Origin: Desulfosporosinus lacus DSM 15449
GTDB taxonomy: Bacteria > Bacillota > Desulfitobacteriia > Desulfitobacteriales > Desulfitobacteriaceae
DNA length: 64,000 nucleotides
Assembly (NCBI RefSeq): GCF_900129935.1
Contig: NZ_FQXJ01000013.1
Coordinates: 62,001 to 126,000 of the forward strand
Reading direction: 5' to 3'
Made by a program: the position numbers and the translations under genes. The notes beneath the pieces are model-generated. The model was not told where the DNA came from and searched no databases. It saw only the letters and a list, made by a program, of their open reading frames with translations. Below are positions 43,819 through 51,202 of the stretch, piece after piece (positions within the stretch are counted from its first letter, which is position 1; each line of letters opens with the position of its first letter).

Positions 43819-44039
43819 GAAGCTAACCTTTCTTAAACAATGTTTGATCTATGTCTATGTCAGCTCAGAGCATTTCAAAACCCCTTCTCCGTTTTAAGAA
43901 CTTATCAGAAAACTTGGCATATATTTCATTTTCATCTATACAATGCTATAAAGCACTATCGCCAGCCAGCTCTAGGATTCCTCTCTGATAAGAAAGAATC
44001 GCAAGTAAGTACGTATGCAGTTGCAACGCATGGCAGGAA

Positions 44040-44651
44040 TTGACTGGACTGATTCATGGGGGTGAAATTATTATAACTAATTCAAGGCGCATCTTAGCCT
44101 CTGTTAATTCGTTTAACAATAATTACTGGGATAAACTCTCCTTCGTCGCCACATTGAAAGAACTTACTTACATGAAAAAGGTCCTCTTTACCTGTATCGG
44201 CACGGATCGTGCAACAGGTGACTGTCTGGGACCACTAGTCGGTACAAATTTAAAGCGTCTGGGTTATTCGGTATTGGGGACACTGGATGAACCTCTGCAC
44301 GCACAAAACCTGATTCAAGAACTTAAAAGGGTTTCGACCATACATAATCCTGATACAGTTGTTGCGATTGATGCCTGCCTGGGAAAATCGGGCGAAGTCG
44401 GTAAGATCACCTTGTCTAACTCTCCTTTAACACCAGGAGCAGCCTTAAACAAGGAGTTGCCCGCTGTGGGAGATATCTCGATCATGGGAATTGTTAATAT
44501 GGGAGGCTTTCTTGAGCTTCAGGTTCTCCAGTGCACCCGTCTCCATACAGTGATGAAGCTGGCTTCAGATATTACACATCTAATTTGGCAGGCAGTACCT
44601 GACTCTCGGAAGGAAACTCAACTCCTTAACAAACACAGTCAATGCTCCTAA
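44040..44651 (+). CDS. yyaC: YyaC-family sporulation protein
   Basis: A protein of up to 203 residues of the YyaC family, which is related in fold to hydrogenase-maturation and germination proteases. CIGTDRATGDCLGPLVGTNL (about residues 53-72 from this start), a short VAIDACLG block near 110, and PAVGDISIMGIVNMGG near 142 are diagnostic. The function in sporulation is not defined. The start is uncertain: TTG at 44040 has only a weak site; the ATG at 44172 would cut the usual N-terminal 40 residues. Divergent from spoVB. Confidence 0.85.
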   Translation: MTGLIHGGEIIITNSRRILASVNSFNNNYWDKLSFVATLKELTYMKKVLFTCIGTDRATGDCLGPLVGTNLKRLGYSVLGTLDEPLHAQNLIQELKRVSTIHNPDTVVAIDACLGKSGEVGKITLSNSPLTPGAALNKELPAVGDISIMGIVNMGGFLELQVLQCTRLHTVMKLASDITHLIWQAVPDSRKETQLLNKHSQCS

Positions 44652-44742
44652 GAATAGATTGCCGATACTCTCCGTCCCGCATAACATTTCGAGTTTTAGG
44701 TCATCCTAAAAAAGATGTAATGACTGAATAGGAGTGATTAAA

Positions 44743-44946
44743 TTGTCCAAAACGGATAATCGGGTGGACTATAAGGCTCACTTGCAAGAACACATCGACC
44801 ACACTGCAGCTAATCTTAAGGAAGCAGAGGATTACTTGGATGAGCATGCAGGTGAGATCACGGCAGTTAAAAAGCATATTATTGAAGCTAAAAATGATCG
44901 ACGCAAAGAAAGTATCGAAGGTTTCATTGCAGGAAAGAATAGCTAA
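44743..44946 (+). CDS. tlp: Small acid-soluble spore protein Tlp
   Basis: A 67-residue hydrophilic protein. DNRVDYKAHLQEHIDHT and the end KNDRRKESIEGF correspond to the DN-x-x-KLQ and N-x-RR-x-ESI-x-F elements of Tlp-type SASPs packed in the forespore core. The open frame reaches a GTG at 44734, but that overlaps the AGGAG site; the TTG at 44743 lies 8 bases behind AGGAG and begins the conserved region, so it is chosen. Located 90 bp after yyaC; both fit forespore expression. Confidence 0.85.
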   Translation: MSKTDNRVDYKAHLQEHIDHTAANLKEAEDYLDEHAGEITAVKKHIIEAKNDRRKESIEGFIAGKNS

Positions 44947-45055
44947 GCCGGTTGACAACCCATAATCTAACTTCTCTAAGAACAAGTAGCTTCTTCCGAT
45001 TTTGGAAGGGCTGCTTTAATTTAAGTCGATTAAAAATATACCTGGTTAACTCACA

Positions 45056-45157
45056 TTATTCTTCATCAATTGTCTTTAATCCGCCTGTTTGCTTAATACT
45101 GCCACTACTTGGTCTATTCTCCACATATCCTTTGCTGACATCATAAAGAAGCTTCAT
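45056..45157 (-). CDS. Possible 33-residue peptide
   Basis: ATG at 45157 opens a short frame giving MKLLYDVSKGYV, then ENRPSSGSIKQTGG and the end LKTIDEE. Composition looks protein-like, but there is no good ribosome binding site, and it could be the tail of a decayed gene. It is the only coding-like content of the 325-bp gap 44947-45271, whose remainder holds the rubrerythrin terminator. Confidence 0.25.
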   Translation of the reverse strand: MKLLYDVSKGYVENRPSSGSIKQTGGLKTIDEE

Positions 45158-45185
45158 CAATAGATCTTAGTATAAAAAATTAATT

Positions 45186-45215
45186 AATCCCCACCTAGTA
45201 TAATAGGTGAGGATT
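45186..45215 (-). terminator. Terminator of the rubrerythrin gene
   Basis: AATCCCCACCT and AGGTGAGGATT form a 10-11 bp stem with one mismatch; on the minus strand it is followed by ATTAATTTTTTATA. Confidence 0.7.
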
Positions 45216-45271
45216 ATTGCAACAGCTTAGATACTAAATGAAATGATGGGTCTAAACATAGAAGTTAATTT

Positions 45272-45766
45272 TTAATACTTTATGAATTTCGTTCCCGAAG
45301 TACCGCAGATAAAACATTTTTCAGGAACAACCTTCTCAAGGTTTCCGCAAATAGGACAAAGATAGTAAAATACTTCTTCCTCTTGTTCCAGGTTATCCAG
45401 TGCTTCTTTATATAGTCTTGCATGGACCTCTTCCGCCTTTAGAGCGTATGTAAAAGTTCTTACTGCAGCTTGATTTCCCTCTTCTTGAGCCACTTTTAGA
45501 AATTCTGGGTACATGCTTTGAAATTCGTGATTCTCTCCATTTACAGCATCGTTTAAGTTTTCCACAGTTGACATGATCTTACCCGCAACCTCGAAATGCT
45601 TTTGGGCATGAATGGTTTCGGCATCTGAAGCTGCCTTGAAAAGTTTTGCAGCATTTTTTTTGCCTTCAGCCTCAGCTTTTTTTGAGTAAGCGATATATTT
45701 CCGATTAGCTTGTGATTCCCCAGCAAATGCTTCCATTAAGTTCTCTAATGTTTTTTTGTTATTCAT
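45272..45766 (-). CDS. rbr: Rubrerythrin
   Basis: A 164-residue non-haem diiron peroxidase. N-terminal four-helix bundle with the Glu ligands in EAFAGESQANRKY (near 10-22) and SDAETIHAQKHF (near 50), EEGNQAAVRTFTYALKAEEVHARLYKEAL in the middle (landmark KAEEVHARLY near 116), and a C-terminal rubredoxin-like site CPICGN and CFICG. It detoxifies hydrogen peroxide in anaerobes, using electrons from NADH via rubredoxin-type partners. The ATG at 45766 is preferred because GGGAGGGA lies before it; the frame is open five codons further. Confidence 0.94.
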   Translation of the reverse strand: MNNKKTLENLMEAFAGESQANRKYIAYSKKAEAEGKKNAAKLFKAASDAETIHAQKHFEVAGKIMSTVENLNDAVNGENHEFQSMYPEFLKVAQEEGNQAAVRTFTYALKAEEVHARLYKEALDNLEQEEEVFYYLCPICGNLEKVVPEKCFICGTSGTKFIKY

Positions 45767-46419
45767 AATGTTCCCTCCCATATAGTTCTCAATCTAATCA
45801 TTATGCAGGATCTGTCATCATTTCTTGCCTAATATGTAGAAACGATATTTCAACTGCATAATAATTAAACTATAATTGATAAATATAATATACCACAAAG
45901 GAACTTTATAGACTAATTACTGCGAGCCCCTTTATTCTTGAAACATCGATTTAGGATAAGCATTAATCTTTTTAATCTAAAGAGAAGGAAAGATTGATTT
46001 TCTCAGATCAACATTATATAGGTAGCAAATTTTATAAAGACGACTAACCATCATGAATCAGGATACTTTAGCTCCCACGAAACTCTCGAACCAATAATTT
46101 TTACATTTAAAACAATGAGACCAAAAAAAATCAAAGCTAATAAGGCAATAATTCAGGATGACAGACTTCTTTATATATGAATGATTGCTTGGCGATGGTA
46201 ATCTAGATCCTATTAATATGATTAACAAAGATATGAGCTTAAAAACTAAAATGGACCCTGTGATCTTTCCTTCGGATCACAGGGCTTTTCTTTGATAACT
46301 TTCTCTGTCTCTATCATTAATACAGAAAACTAAGCATATTATAAAAGTTAAGTATTTACCACTTTGGAATAATATGGTAAAATTAACCAATACGTATTTG
46401 AGAAAGGGGTTATTGTTAT
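45767..46419. other. Long intergenic region with a terminator and an operator-like palindrome
   Basis: No convincing gene. A plus-strand terminator CCCTGTGATC/GATCACAGGG with CTTTTCTTT lies at 46256-46293, which implies a transcript from the left. The preceding 46050-46250 contains only short frames such as one starting MNQDTLAPTK, possibly a decayed coat-protein gene. TTTACCA (46355) and TGGTAAA (46375) form a palindrome in front of the ParA gene. Confidence 0.5.
46256..46293 (+). terminator. Orphan terminator upstream of the ParA gene
   Basis: Ten-base perfect stem CCCTGTGATC / GATCACAGGG followed by CTTTTCTTT. No intact gene lies immediately before it on this strand, so it may serve a small RNA or a relic gene. 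Confidence 0.75.
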
Positions 46420-47238
46420 ATGGCTAAACATTCTAAAGTTGCTAATAATGCTAATATCACAAATAATGTTAAAACTGCACGGATAATTTCTGTTGCCTCA
46501 CAAAAAGGCGGGGTTGGCAAGACTGCAACTGTCACAAACATGGCTGTAGGGCTAGTTAGTCTTGGATATAAGACAGCTGTCATCGACATGGATGCTCAAG
46601 GTCATATCGCACTTTCGTTTGGGATCGAAAAAAGTAACTTAAAGAAAACGATTTATGATGTTTTAATTGGTGAAGTAAAAATGAGAGACATAAAGCAAAC
46701 TGCATTTGGGGTGGATCTATACTTATCAAACAATTCTCTTTCTGATCTCAGTCCAAAAGTAATGGCTCAACTTAACTCCAAGCAATTCCCTACTCCTAAA
46801 TACCTTTTGAGAAATGCGATAGGTCAGATAAGAACCCGGTACGATTACATTCTCATTGATACCTCTCCGAGCAATGACATACCCACAATGAATTCTCTGT
46901 TAGCGTCTACAGACATTATCATTCCGGTCCTTCCGGAAGGACTGTCCATTGATGGGATCTTCGACACACTAATATTAATCAAGAATATCCAGGAACAAGG
47001 TGCAAAGGTCAATGTTTTAGGTATATTGCCTACGATGGTCCAAGACCATACTAACCTTCATCATGTGATGCTTCAAGATCTCCGGAAACGTTTTGCAGAG
47101 ACCCCAGACATAAAGGTTTTTGACACAGTAATCAAACGAGCCATACGGCATGGACTAGCCCAGACCCACGGTGAACCGGACATTAAAAAAGCCCCCGAGT
47201 ACCTTTCTTTTGTAAAGGAAGTACTTGCCATCGCATGA
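46420..47238 (+). CDS. Orphan ParA/Soj-type ATPase
   Basis: A 272-residue deviant-Walker ATPase: QKGGVGKTATVTNMA near residues 28-42, switch I IDMDAQGHIA near 60 and Walker B YDYILIDTSPS near 140. The first 22 residues are Asn- and Lys-rich (KVANNANITNN), which could mediate membrane or DNA contact. Usually parA is next to parB; no parB, replication or chemotaxis cluster is nearby, so this is probably a positioning ATPase for some other cargo, or a remnant of a mobile element. GAAAGGGG precedes the ATG and a 7-base palindrome lies 39 bp upstream. Own terminator downstream. Confidence 0.88.
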   Translation: MAKHSKVANNANITNNVKTARIISVASQKGGVGKTATVTNMAVGLVSLGYKTAVIDMDAQGHIALSFGIEKSNLKKTIYDVLIGEVKMRDIKQTAFGVDLYLSNNSLSDLSPKVMAQLNSKQFPTPKYLLRNAIGQIRTRYDYILIDTSPSNDIPTMNSLLASTDIIIPVLPEGLSIDGIFDTLILIKNIQEQGAKVNVLGILPTMVQDHTNLHHVMLQDLRKRFAETPDIKVFDTVIKRAIRHGLAQTHGEPDIKKAPEYLSFVKEVLAIA

Positions 47239-47267
47239 GAAAAACAGAACATTTCAGATTCAAAATC

Positions 47268-47303
47268 CGGTAAGGGCATTAAAAGCCTTTACCGAATTTT
47301 TTT
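47268..47303 (+). terminator. Terminator of the ParA gene
   Basis: CGGTAAGGGC / GCCTTTACCG stem with AATTTTTTT after it. The rest of the 345-bp gap 47239-47584 shows nothing else recognisable. Confidence 0.9.
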
Positions 47304-47584
47304 ACATCGAATTTTATCTAAAACACATTGAACTTTAAAGTTTGCGACAAGTTCTGCCAATCTCCGCTACTATTTTGACATGGTCTGTTTGTCGTAATTC
47401 TAGCAGAGAGAGGGCACTCTTCAAAATTTAACACTTAACAATTTAGGCTCTAGACGCCATGGGTTCGATGTACTCTGTCGTTGCGTGGAGCAATGCCAAT
47501 AATTCGTATAAAGGAAAGACGCTCTCTAAAATATAGAACAAAGAATTGGGAATAATAAGAATGAATCTTAAAGGAGGTATTGTG

Positions 47585-47758
47585 ATGGCAGAAAATAAGT
47601 CAAAAGATAAGTTCTTAGCAAACCCAATTGAAAAGCATGACACGGCCGCTTGGCGGGGGCATATCGAAAGTGTTAAACCCCAATCGAATGTACCTATCCC
47701 CAGCGAAGAATCCGTAAATAGTGCCAAAGAATGGGTCGATACAAATTCCTTGTCATAA
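47585..47758 (+). CDS. DUF3787 (CDIF630_02480-type) spore surface protein
   Basis: A 57-residue protein with the pattern KFLANPIEKHDTAAW near residues 8-22 and VPIPSEESVNSAKEWVDTN near 36-54. This matches the DUF3787 family, small proteins found on the surface of clostridial spores. AAAGGAGG stands before the ATG at 47585; the frame is open further upstream without such a site. Monocistronic, with a terminator right after it. A role in the spore outer layers is inferred from the family name. Confidence 0.82.
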   Translation: MAENKSKDKFLANPIEKHDTAAWRGHIESVKPQSNVPIPSEESVNSAKEWVDTNSLS

Positions 47759-47780
47759 CAAATAACGTATACCTAAATGA

Positions 47781-47820
47781 AATGACTCCCGAACTATAGT
47801 TGTCCGGGAGTCATTTCGTT
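47781..47820 (+). terminator. Terminator of the DUF3787 gene
   Basis: AATGACTCCCG / CGGGAGTCATT perfect 11-bp stem followed by TCGTTT. It lies 22 bp after the stop. Confidence 0.85.
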
Positions 47821-47913
47821 TAGTGTGTTCGGATGCTAATAATTATTTGAATTGGATGTTTAATATAATCCTAGATGTGGGATGGTATACTTTTTCGATT
47901 TTCGACAAATATC

Positions 47914-47969
47914 TTGACATACAGCTTATAATACTATAATACTAAATATGTTTTGATATTCTAGTATTA
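47914..47969 (+). promoter_or_regulatory. Promoter and operator-like repeat of the LhgO-like gene
   Basis: TTGACA at 47914 with TAATAC 17 bases later (an overlapping TATAAT gives a 15-base spacer). TAATACTA (47937) and TAGTATTA (47962) form an inverted repeat overlapping the -10 region, which suggests repression by a dimeric regulator. Confidence 0.5.
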
Positions 47970-47976
47970 ATTAAGA

Positions 47977-49119
47977 ATGAAGGGTACGATAACTGTGGAA
48001 AAGGTTGAAATACTCATTATAGGAGCCGGGGTCGTAGGCTTAGCAATTGCCGCAGAGCTATCTAAACAATTTGATGATGGTTCAGTAGTTTTGCTGGAAC
48101 GGCATAGTAAATTTGGACAAGAAACCTCAAGCCGCAACAGCGAAGTAATCCATGCCGGTATTTATTACCCAACAGGAAGCCTAAAGGCAAAATTGTGTGT
48201 TGAGGGTAACCAAAAACTATATCAGTTTTGTCAGGAATGGGAAATACCACATAAACGTATCGGAAAATTAATTATTGCTCGCAATGAGGAAGAAATCCCG
48301 GCATTAGAATCAGTTTTGACTCAGGGTCGCAAGAACGGGGTTAATGATCTGGAACTATTGGATAAAGATCAAATTACAAAATTAGAACCAAATATAAGAG
48401 CCACGGCCGGACTATTATCTCCCTCAACGGGGATTATTGATTCACACAAGTTAATGTTAAGACTTGAATGGCTTGCTCTGGAACAAGGTGCCATCGTTGC
48501 CTATAATCATGAAGTAATTGGAATTGATTCAAAAGGCGATGGATATCATGTGACCTACCATAATCCCACAGGCCAACTTGAATCGATTCATTGTCGCTGG
48601 TTAATCAATTGCGCAGGATTAAACTCCGATCAAATCTTTTCATTCTTGGGAATTAACATAGATGACATTGGTTACCGCATCTACCCTTGTAAGGGGGAAT
48701 ATTTTTCCGTTTCAAATACCAAGTCGGCTTTAGTGTCACGGCTAATCTATCCGCCTCCATTAAAGGATCTAAAGGGTTTAGGCATTCATGCTACCAAAGC
48801 ATTGGATGGCCGATTGAGATTTGGTCCAAATGCAATCTATACAGAAACGTTGGATTACGATGTAAATGAAGATCATGCCCAAGAGTTTTATAACGCGGTC
48901 AATACCTACATGCCATTTTTAAAATCTACAGATTTCCATCCGGATATGGCAGGTATAAGACCTAAAATTCAAGCCCCAGGTGATCCCATCCGTGATTTTA
49001 TTGTCTGTCATGAAGTTGAACGCGGATTTGAGGGGTTGATTAATCTGATTGGCATCGAATCTCCTGGCTTAACCTCGTCATTAACTTTAGCAGAGATGGT
49101 TAAAGACTTAATTCAATGA
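47977..49119 (+). CDS. lhgO: LhgO-like FAD-dependent 2-hydroxyacid oxidase
   Basis: A 380-residue DAO-family flavoprotein. FAD motif EILIIGAGVVGLAIAAEL near residues 10-27, the Glu/Arg turn LLERHSKFGQETSSRNSEVIHAGIYY near 38-63 (landmark SSRNSEVIHAG, as in L-2-hydroxyglutarate dehydrogenase), CAGLNSD near 205 and SPGLTSS near 365. Likely oxidises L-2-hydroxyglutarate or another hydroxyacid and passes electrons to a membrane carrier. Start ATG at 47977; a GTG seven codons later has an AAGGG site and may be the true start. Followed 74 bp later by the RNase Z gene. Confidence 0.86.
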   Translation: MKGTITVEKVEILIIGAGVVGLAIAAELSKQFDDGSVVLLERHSKFGQETSSRNSEVIHAGIYYPTGSLKAKLCVEGNQKLYQFCQEWEIPHKRIGKLIIARNEEEIPALESVLTQGRKNGVNDLELLDKDQITKLEPNIRATAGLLSPSTGIIDSHKLMLRLEWLALEQGAIVAYNHEVIGIDSKGDGYHVTYHNPTGQLESIHCRWLINCAGLNSDQIFSFLGINIDDIGYRIYPCKGEYFSVSNTKSALVSRLIYPPPLKDLKGLGIHATKALDGRLRFGPNAIYTETLDYDVNEDHAQEFYNAVNTYMPFLKSTDFHPDMAGIRPKIQAPGDPIRDFIVCHEVERGFEGLINLIGIESPGLTSSLTLAEMVKDLIQ

Positions 49120-49193
49120 TTACACTCTCTACACGGACTGAGGGTACAACAAATTAACTGATAGAACTCATGAATTTTGGTTGAGGAGTTTTT

Positions 49194-50111
49194 ATGCTTA
49201 ACGTTTGTCTATTGGGAACAGGAGGTATGATGCCGCTACCAAACAGATGGCTGACATCCCTTCTGATAAAGTATAACGGAAAAATGCTTCTAATAGATTG
49301 TGGTGAAGGAACTCAAATCCCGCTGAAGAAGCTTAAATGGGGTTTTAAATCTATTGATGCCATTCTATTTACCCATTATCATGCAGATCATATAGCGGGA
49401 TTACCCGGACTGCTTCTTACTATAGGCAATGCAGGAAGGAAAGAACCGTTAACTTTGATGGGGCCTCCGGGCATAAAAAAAGTTGTTGCGGGTTTAACTG
49501 TCATTTCACCTGAATTACCTTATGAGTTGACATTAATTGAGCTATCAGACATTGAAAGTACTAAAACATGCATAAGCCATATTGAAATGGAGATTAAGGG
49601 TATACCCGTTGATCATACTCTTCCTTGCTTGTCATATTCTATTGAGCTTATAAGACAGGGCGAATTTGATGTAGAACGCGCTAAGGAACTGAGTATTCCG
49701 GTAAACTACTGGAACAGTCTTCAGAAAGGTATGAATATTACCTTTGAAGGAAAGACTGTAAGTCCTGAAATGGTTATTGGTGAAACGAGGAAAGGGATTA
49801 AGGTTTCCTATTGTACTGATACAAGGCCAACAAAAGGTTTAATAGAGTTTATTAAAGACTCAGACCTCTTTATTTGTGAAGGAATGTACGGCAATGAAGA
49901 CGACTTATGCAAAGCAGAGCAAAAAAAACATATGATGTTTTCTGAAGCCGGATTACTCGCAAAACAAGGAAGCGTAAAAGAACTCTGGCTAACTCATTAT
50001 AGTCCGTCACTGACAAAGCCAGAGGAATACATTGAGCCTGTGAGAACAATCTTCAAAAATACACTTGCAGGAAGTGATTTACTTATTAAGTCTATAAAGT
50101 ATACGGATTAA
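49194..50111 (+). CDS. rnz: Ribonuclease Z
   Basis: A 305-residue metallo-beta-lactamase-fold endonuclease that trims tRNA 3' ends. LLGTGGMMPLPNRWLTSLL near the start, the zinc motif THYHADHIAGLPGLL near residue 62-76, YCTDTRP near 206 and the exosite/LWLTHYSPS near 265 with the last His are present. The usual HxHxDH motif is intact (HYHADH). TGAGGAG precedes the ATG. Proline at PNRWLTS is typical for short RNase Z. A long perfect hairpin after the gene provides termination. Confidence 0.93.
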   Translation: MLNVCLLGTGGMMPLPNRWLTSLLIKYNGKMLLIDCGEGTQIPLKKLKWGFKSIDAILFTHYHADHIAGLPGLLLTIGNAGRKEPLTLMGPPGIKKVVAGLTVISPELPYELTLIELSDIESTKTCISHIEMEIKGIPVDHTLPCLSYSIELIRQGEFDVERAKELSIPVNYWNSLQKGMNITFEGKTVSPEMVIGETRKGIKVSYCTDTRPTKGLIEFIKDSDLFICEGMYGNEDDLCKAEQKKHMMFSEAGLLAKQGSVKELWLTHYSPSLTKPEEYIEPVRTIFKNTLAGSDLLIKSIKYTD

Positions 50112-50243
50112 TAAGTAAATCCTTTCATTGCGAGAGTATACCACGTTGACTTGAGGTAAATATGACTAGTTAAGACATTTATTATCTTCCCTAGCCAGAG
50201 AATACTTTCTGCCATCCACTGTATTTTTTATTGCCCATAAAAT

Positions 50244-50300
50244 TTAATACGAATTATAAGAGGGTGCTGTTAAGCAGCACCCTCTTATAATTCGTATTAA
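50244..50300. terminator. Bidirectional terminator with a 26-bp perfect stem
   Basis: TTAATACGAATTATAAGAGG (and six more bases) pairs perfectly with its complement across the loop TTAAG. It separates the convergent RNase Z gene and the small minus-strand gene. Confidence 0.9.
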
Positions 50301-50307
50301 CCAGTTT

Positions 50308-50454
50308 CTAACTTTTTCGTTGTTCCTTTTTAGTTTGCCCTAATCGTTCTATTTTTGGTTCATAAGCTTGTTTCTTTAATTCTTGAAAATGCTGATCCAT
50401 TTCAGGAAATTTATCTGATAAAACTTCTCTTCTAGATTCATCTTTATTGCTCAT
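50308..50454 (-). CDS. Small hydrophilic protein of unknown function
   Basis: A 48-residue gene: ATG at 50454 follows AAGGAGG at good spacing, and the product reads MSNKDESRREVLSDKFPEMD, then QHFQELKKQAYEPKIERLGQ and ends TKKEQRKS. It is charged and helical, with no membrane segment. Its stop lies 8 bases before the shared terminator stem. Ribosome site and terminator both argue for a real gene. Such small basic proteins are frequent in spore formers; no family is recognised. Confidence 0.65.
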   Translation of the reverse strand: MSNKDESRREVLSDKFPEMDQHFQELKKQAYEPKIERLGQTKKEQRKS

Positions 50455-50806
50455 TAATTTTAAACCTCCTTAAAATTTAACTTGTAACCTTAACAGTATT
50501 TCCTTAATTGACGGAAAGATGTTTGGGATTTTTTATGAATTAAGTAAATCTTCTTTTAGATTTAACACAGAAACTTCCGTAATCCCTGTAAAATTTTGTT
50601 TTAGCGGCGACGGCCTTAGTATTCCTTGCCTTATGTTTGATCGAAACAGCACCAGTCAACTCAAAAAACAAGCTAATACTTCAAATAGTCCAGCCTATAA
50701 CAACAAAGGTCCTCAGAGTATTCTCTGTAAAGAGTTCTACGAATTAGCAAAAATAAAAAAATGTGCTCTGGTCAACTTATTGGACCTGAGCACATTTTCT
50801 TCAATT
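50455..50806. other. Intergenic region without a recognised gene
   Basis: AT-rich. Apart from a likely promoter region for the small gene and the cupin terminator at 50757-50798 no feature is apparent; a plus-strand open frame here is the complement of the cupin gene plus noncoding sequence. Confidence 0.5.
50757..50798 (-). terminator. Terminator of the cupin gene and lactate permease operon
   Basis: AAAATGTGCTC-x-GGTC pairs with GGACC-x-GAGCACATTTT; on the minus strand it is followed by TTTTTATTTTTGC. Confidence 0.85.
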
Positions 50807-51154
50807 TTAAAGTCTAATAACTTCAAGAGGAACGGGTCCACATACCCCAACAAAGATAAATCGTTCTTTACCAGTGTTTCTCATCCCATGAGTTTGGCCT
50901 GCTTTAGCCAGGATAGCCATTCCTTTTTTAATTTCTACTTCTTGTCCCTCTCCGGCAAAGTAAAGACCAGATTCTCCTTGCAAGCAGATCCAGACATCGT
51001 CCGCATTAGGATGTGAATGTAAAAATACTTCTTGGCCTGGCTCAAGGCACCACATCGCTGCTAATGTTTTATCAGATTCATATACTGCTACTTTTTGCGG
51101 GACATTCTCATCAAATTGTGCCAGTTGGTCTAAATTAAATACCCTGTCCTTCAT
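50807..51154 (-). CDS. Single-domain cupin protein
   Basis: A 115-residue cupin. Motif 1 PGQEVFLHSHPNADDVWICLQGES near residues 39-62 has the metal-binding His-x-His pair and the Asp/Glu position; motif 2 ILAKAGQTHGMRN near 80-92 supplies the last His. It could bind a metal and a small ligand, or stabilise an enzyme; no substrate is known. Last gene of the lactate permease unit, 48 bp after the second permease, with AAGGAGG before the ATG. A sensor or modifying role in organic-acid use is inference. Confidence 0.88.
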   Translation of the reverse strand: MKDRVFNLDQLAQFDENVPQKVAVYESDKTLAAMWCLEPGQEVFLHSHPNADDVWICLQGESGLYFAGEGQEVEIKKGMAILAKAGQTHGMRNTGKERFIFVGVCGPVPLEVIRL

Positions 51155-51202
51155 ATGTTTAACCTCCTTCTAATTCCAAAGCAACTATTTTAGATTGATT
51201 CC

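Noticed and set aside
45840-45900. PerR-box-like AT-rich palindrome upstream of rubrerythrin
   Set aside because: Only a partial match to the 7-1-7 consensus in a very AT-rich stretch.
46053-46200. Coat-protein-like short frames (MNQDTLAPTK and others)
   Set aside because: Too short and broken to call a pseudogene; kept only as a hint under the orphan terminator.
50519-51016. 165-residue plus-strand frame
   Set aside because: Half is the complement of the cupin gene and half crosses its terminator.
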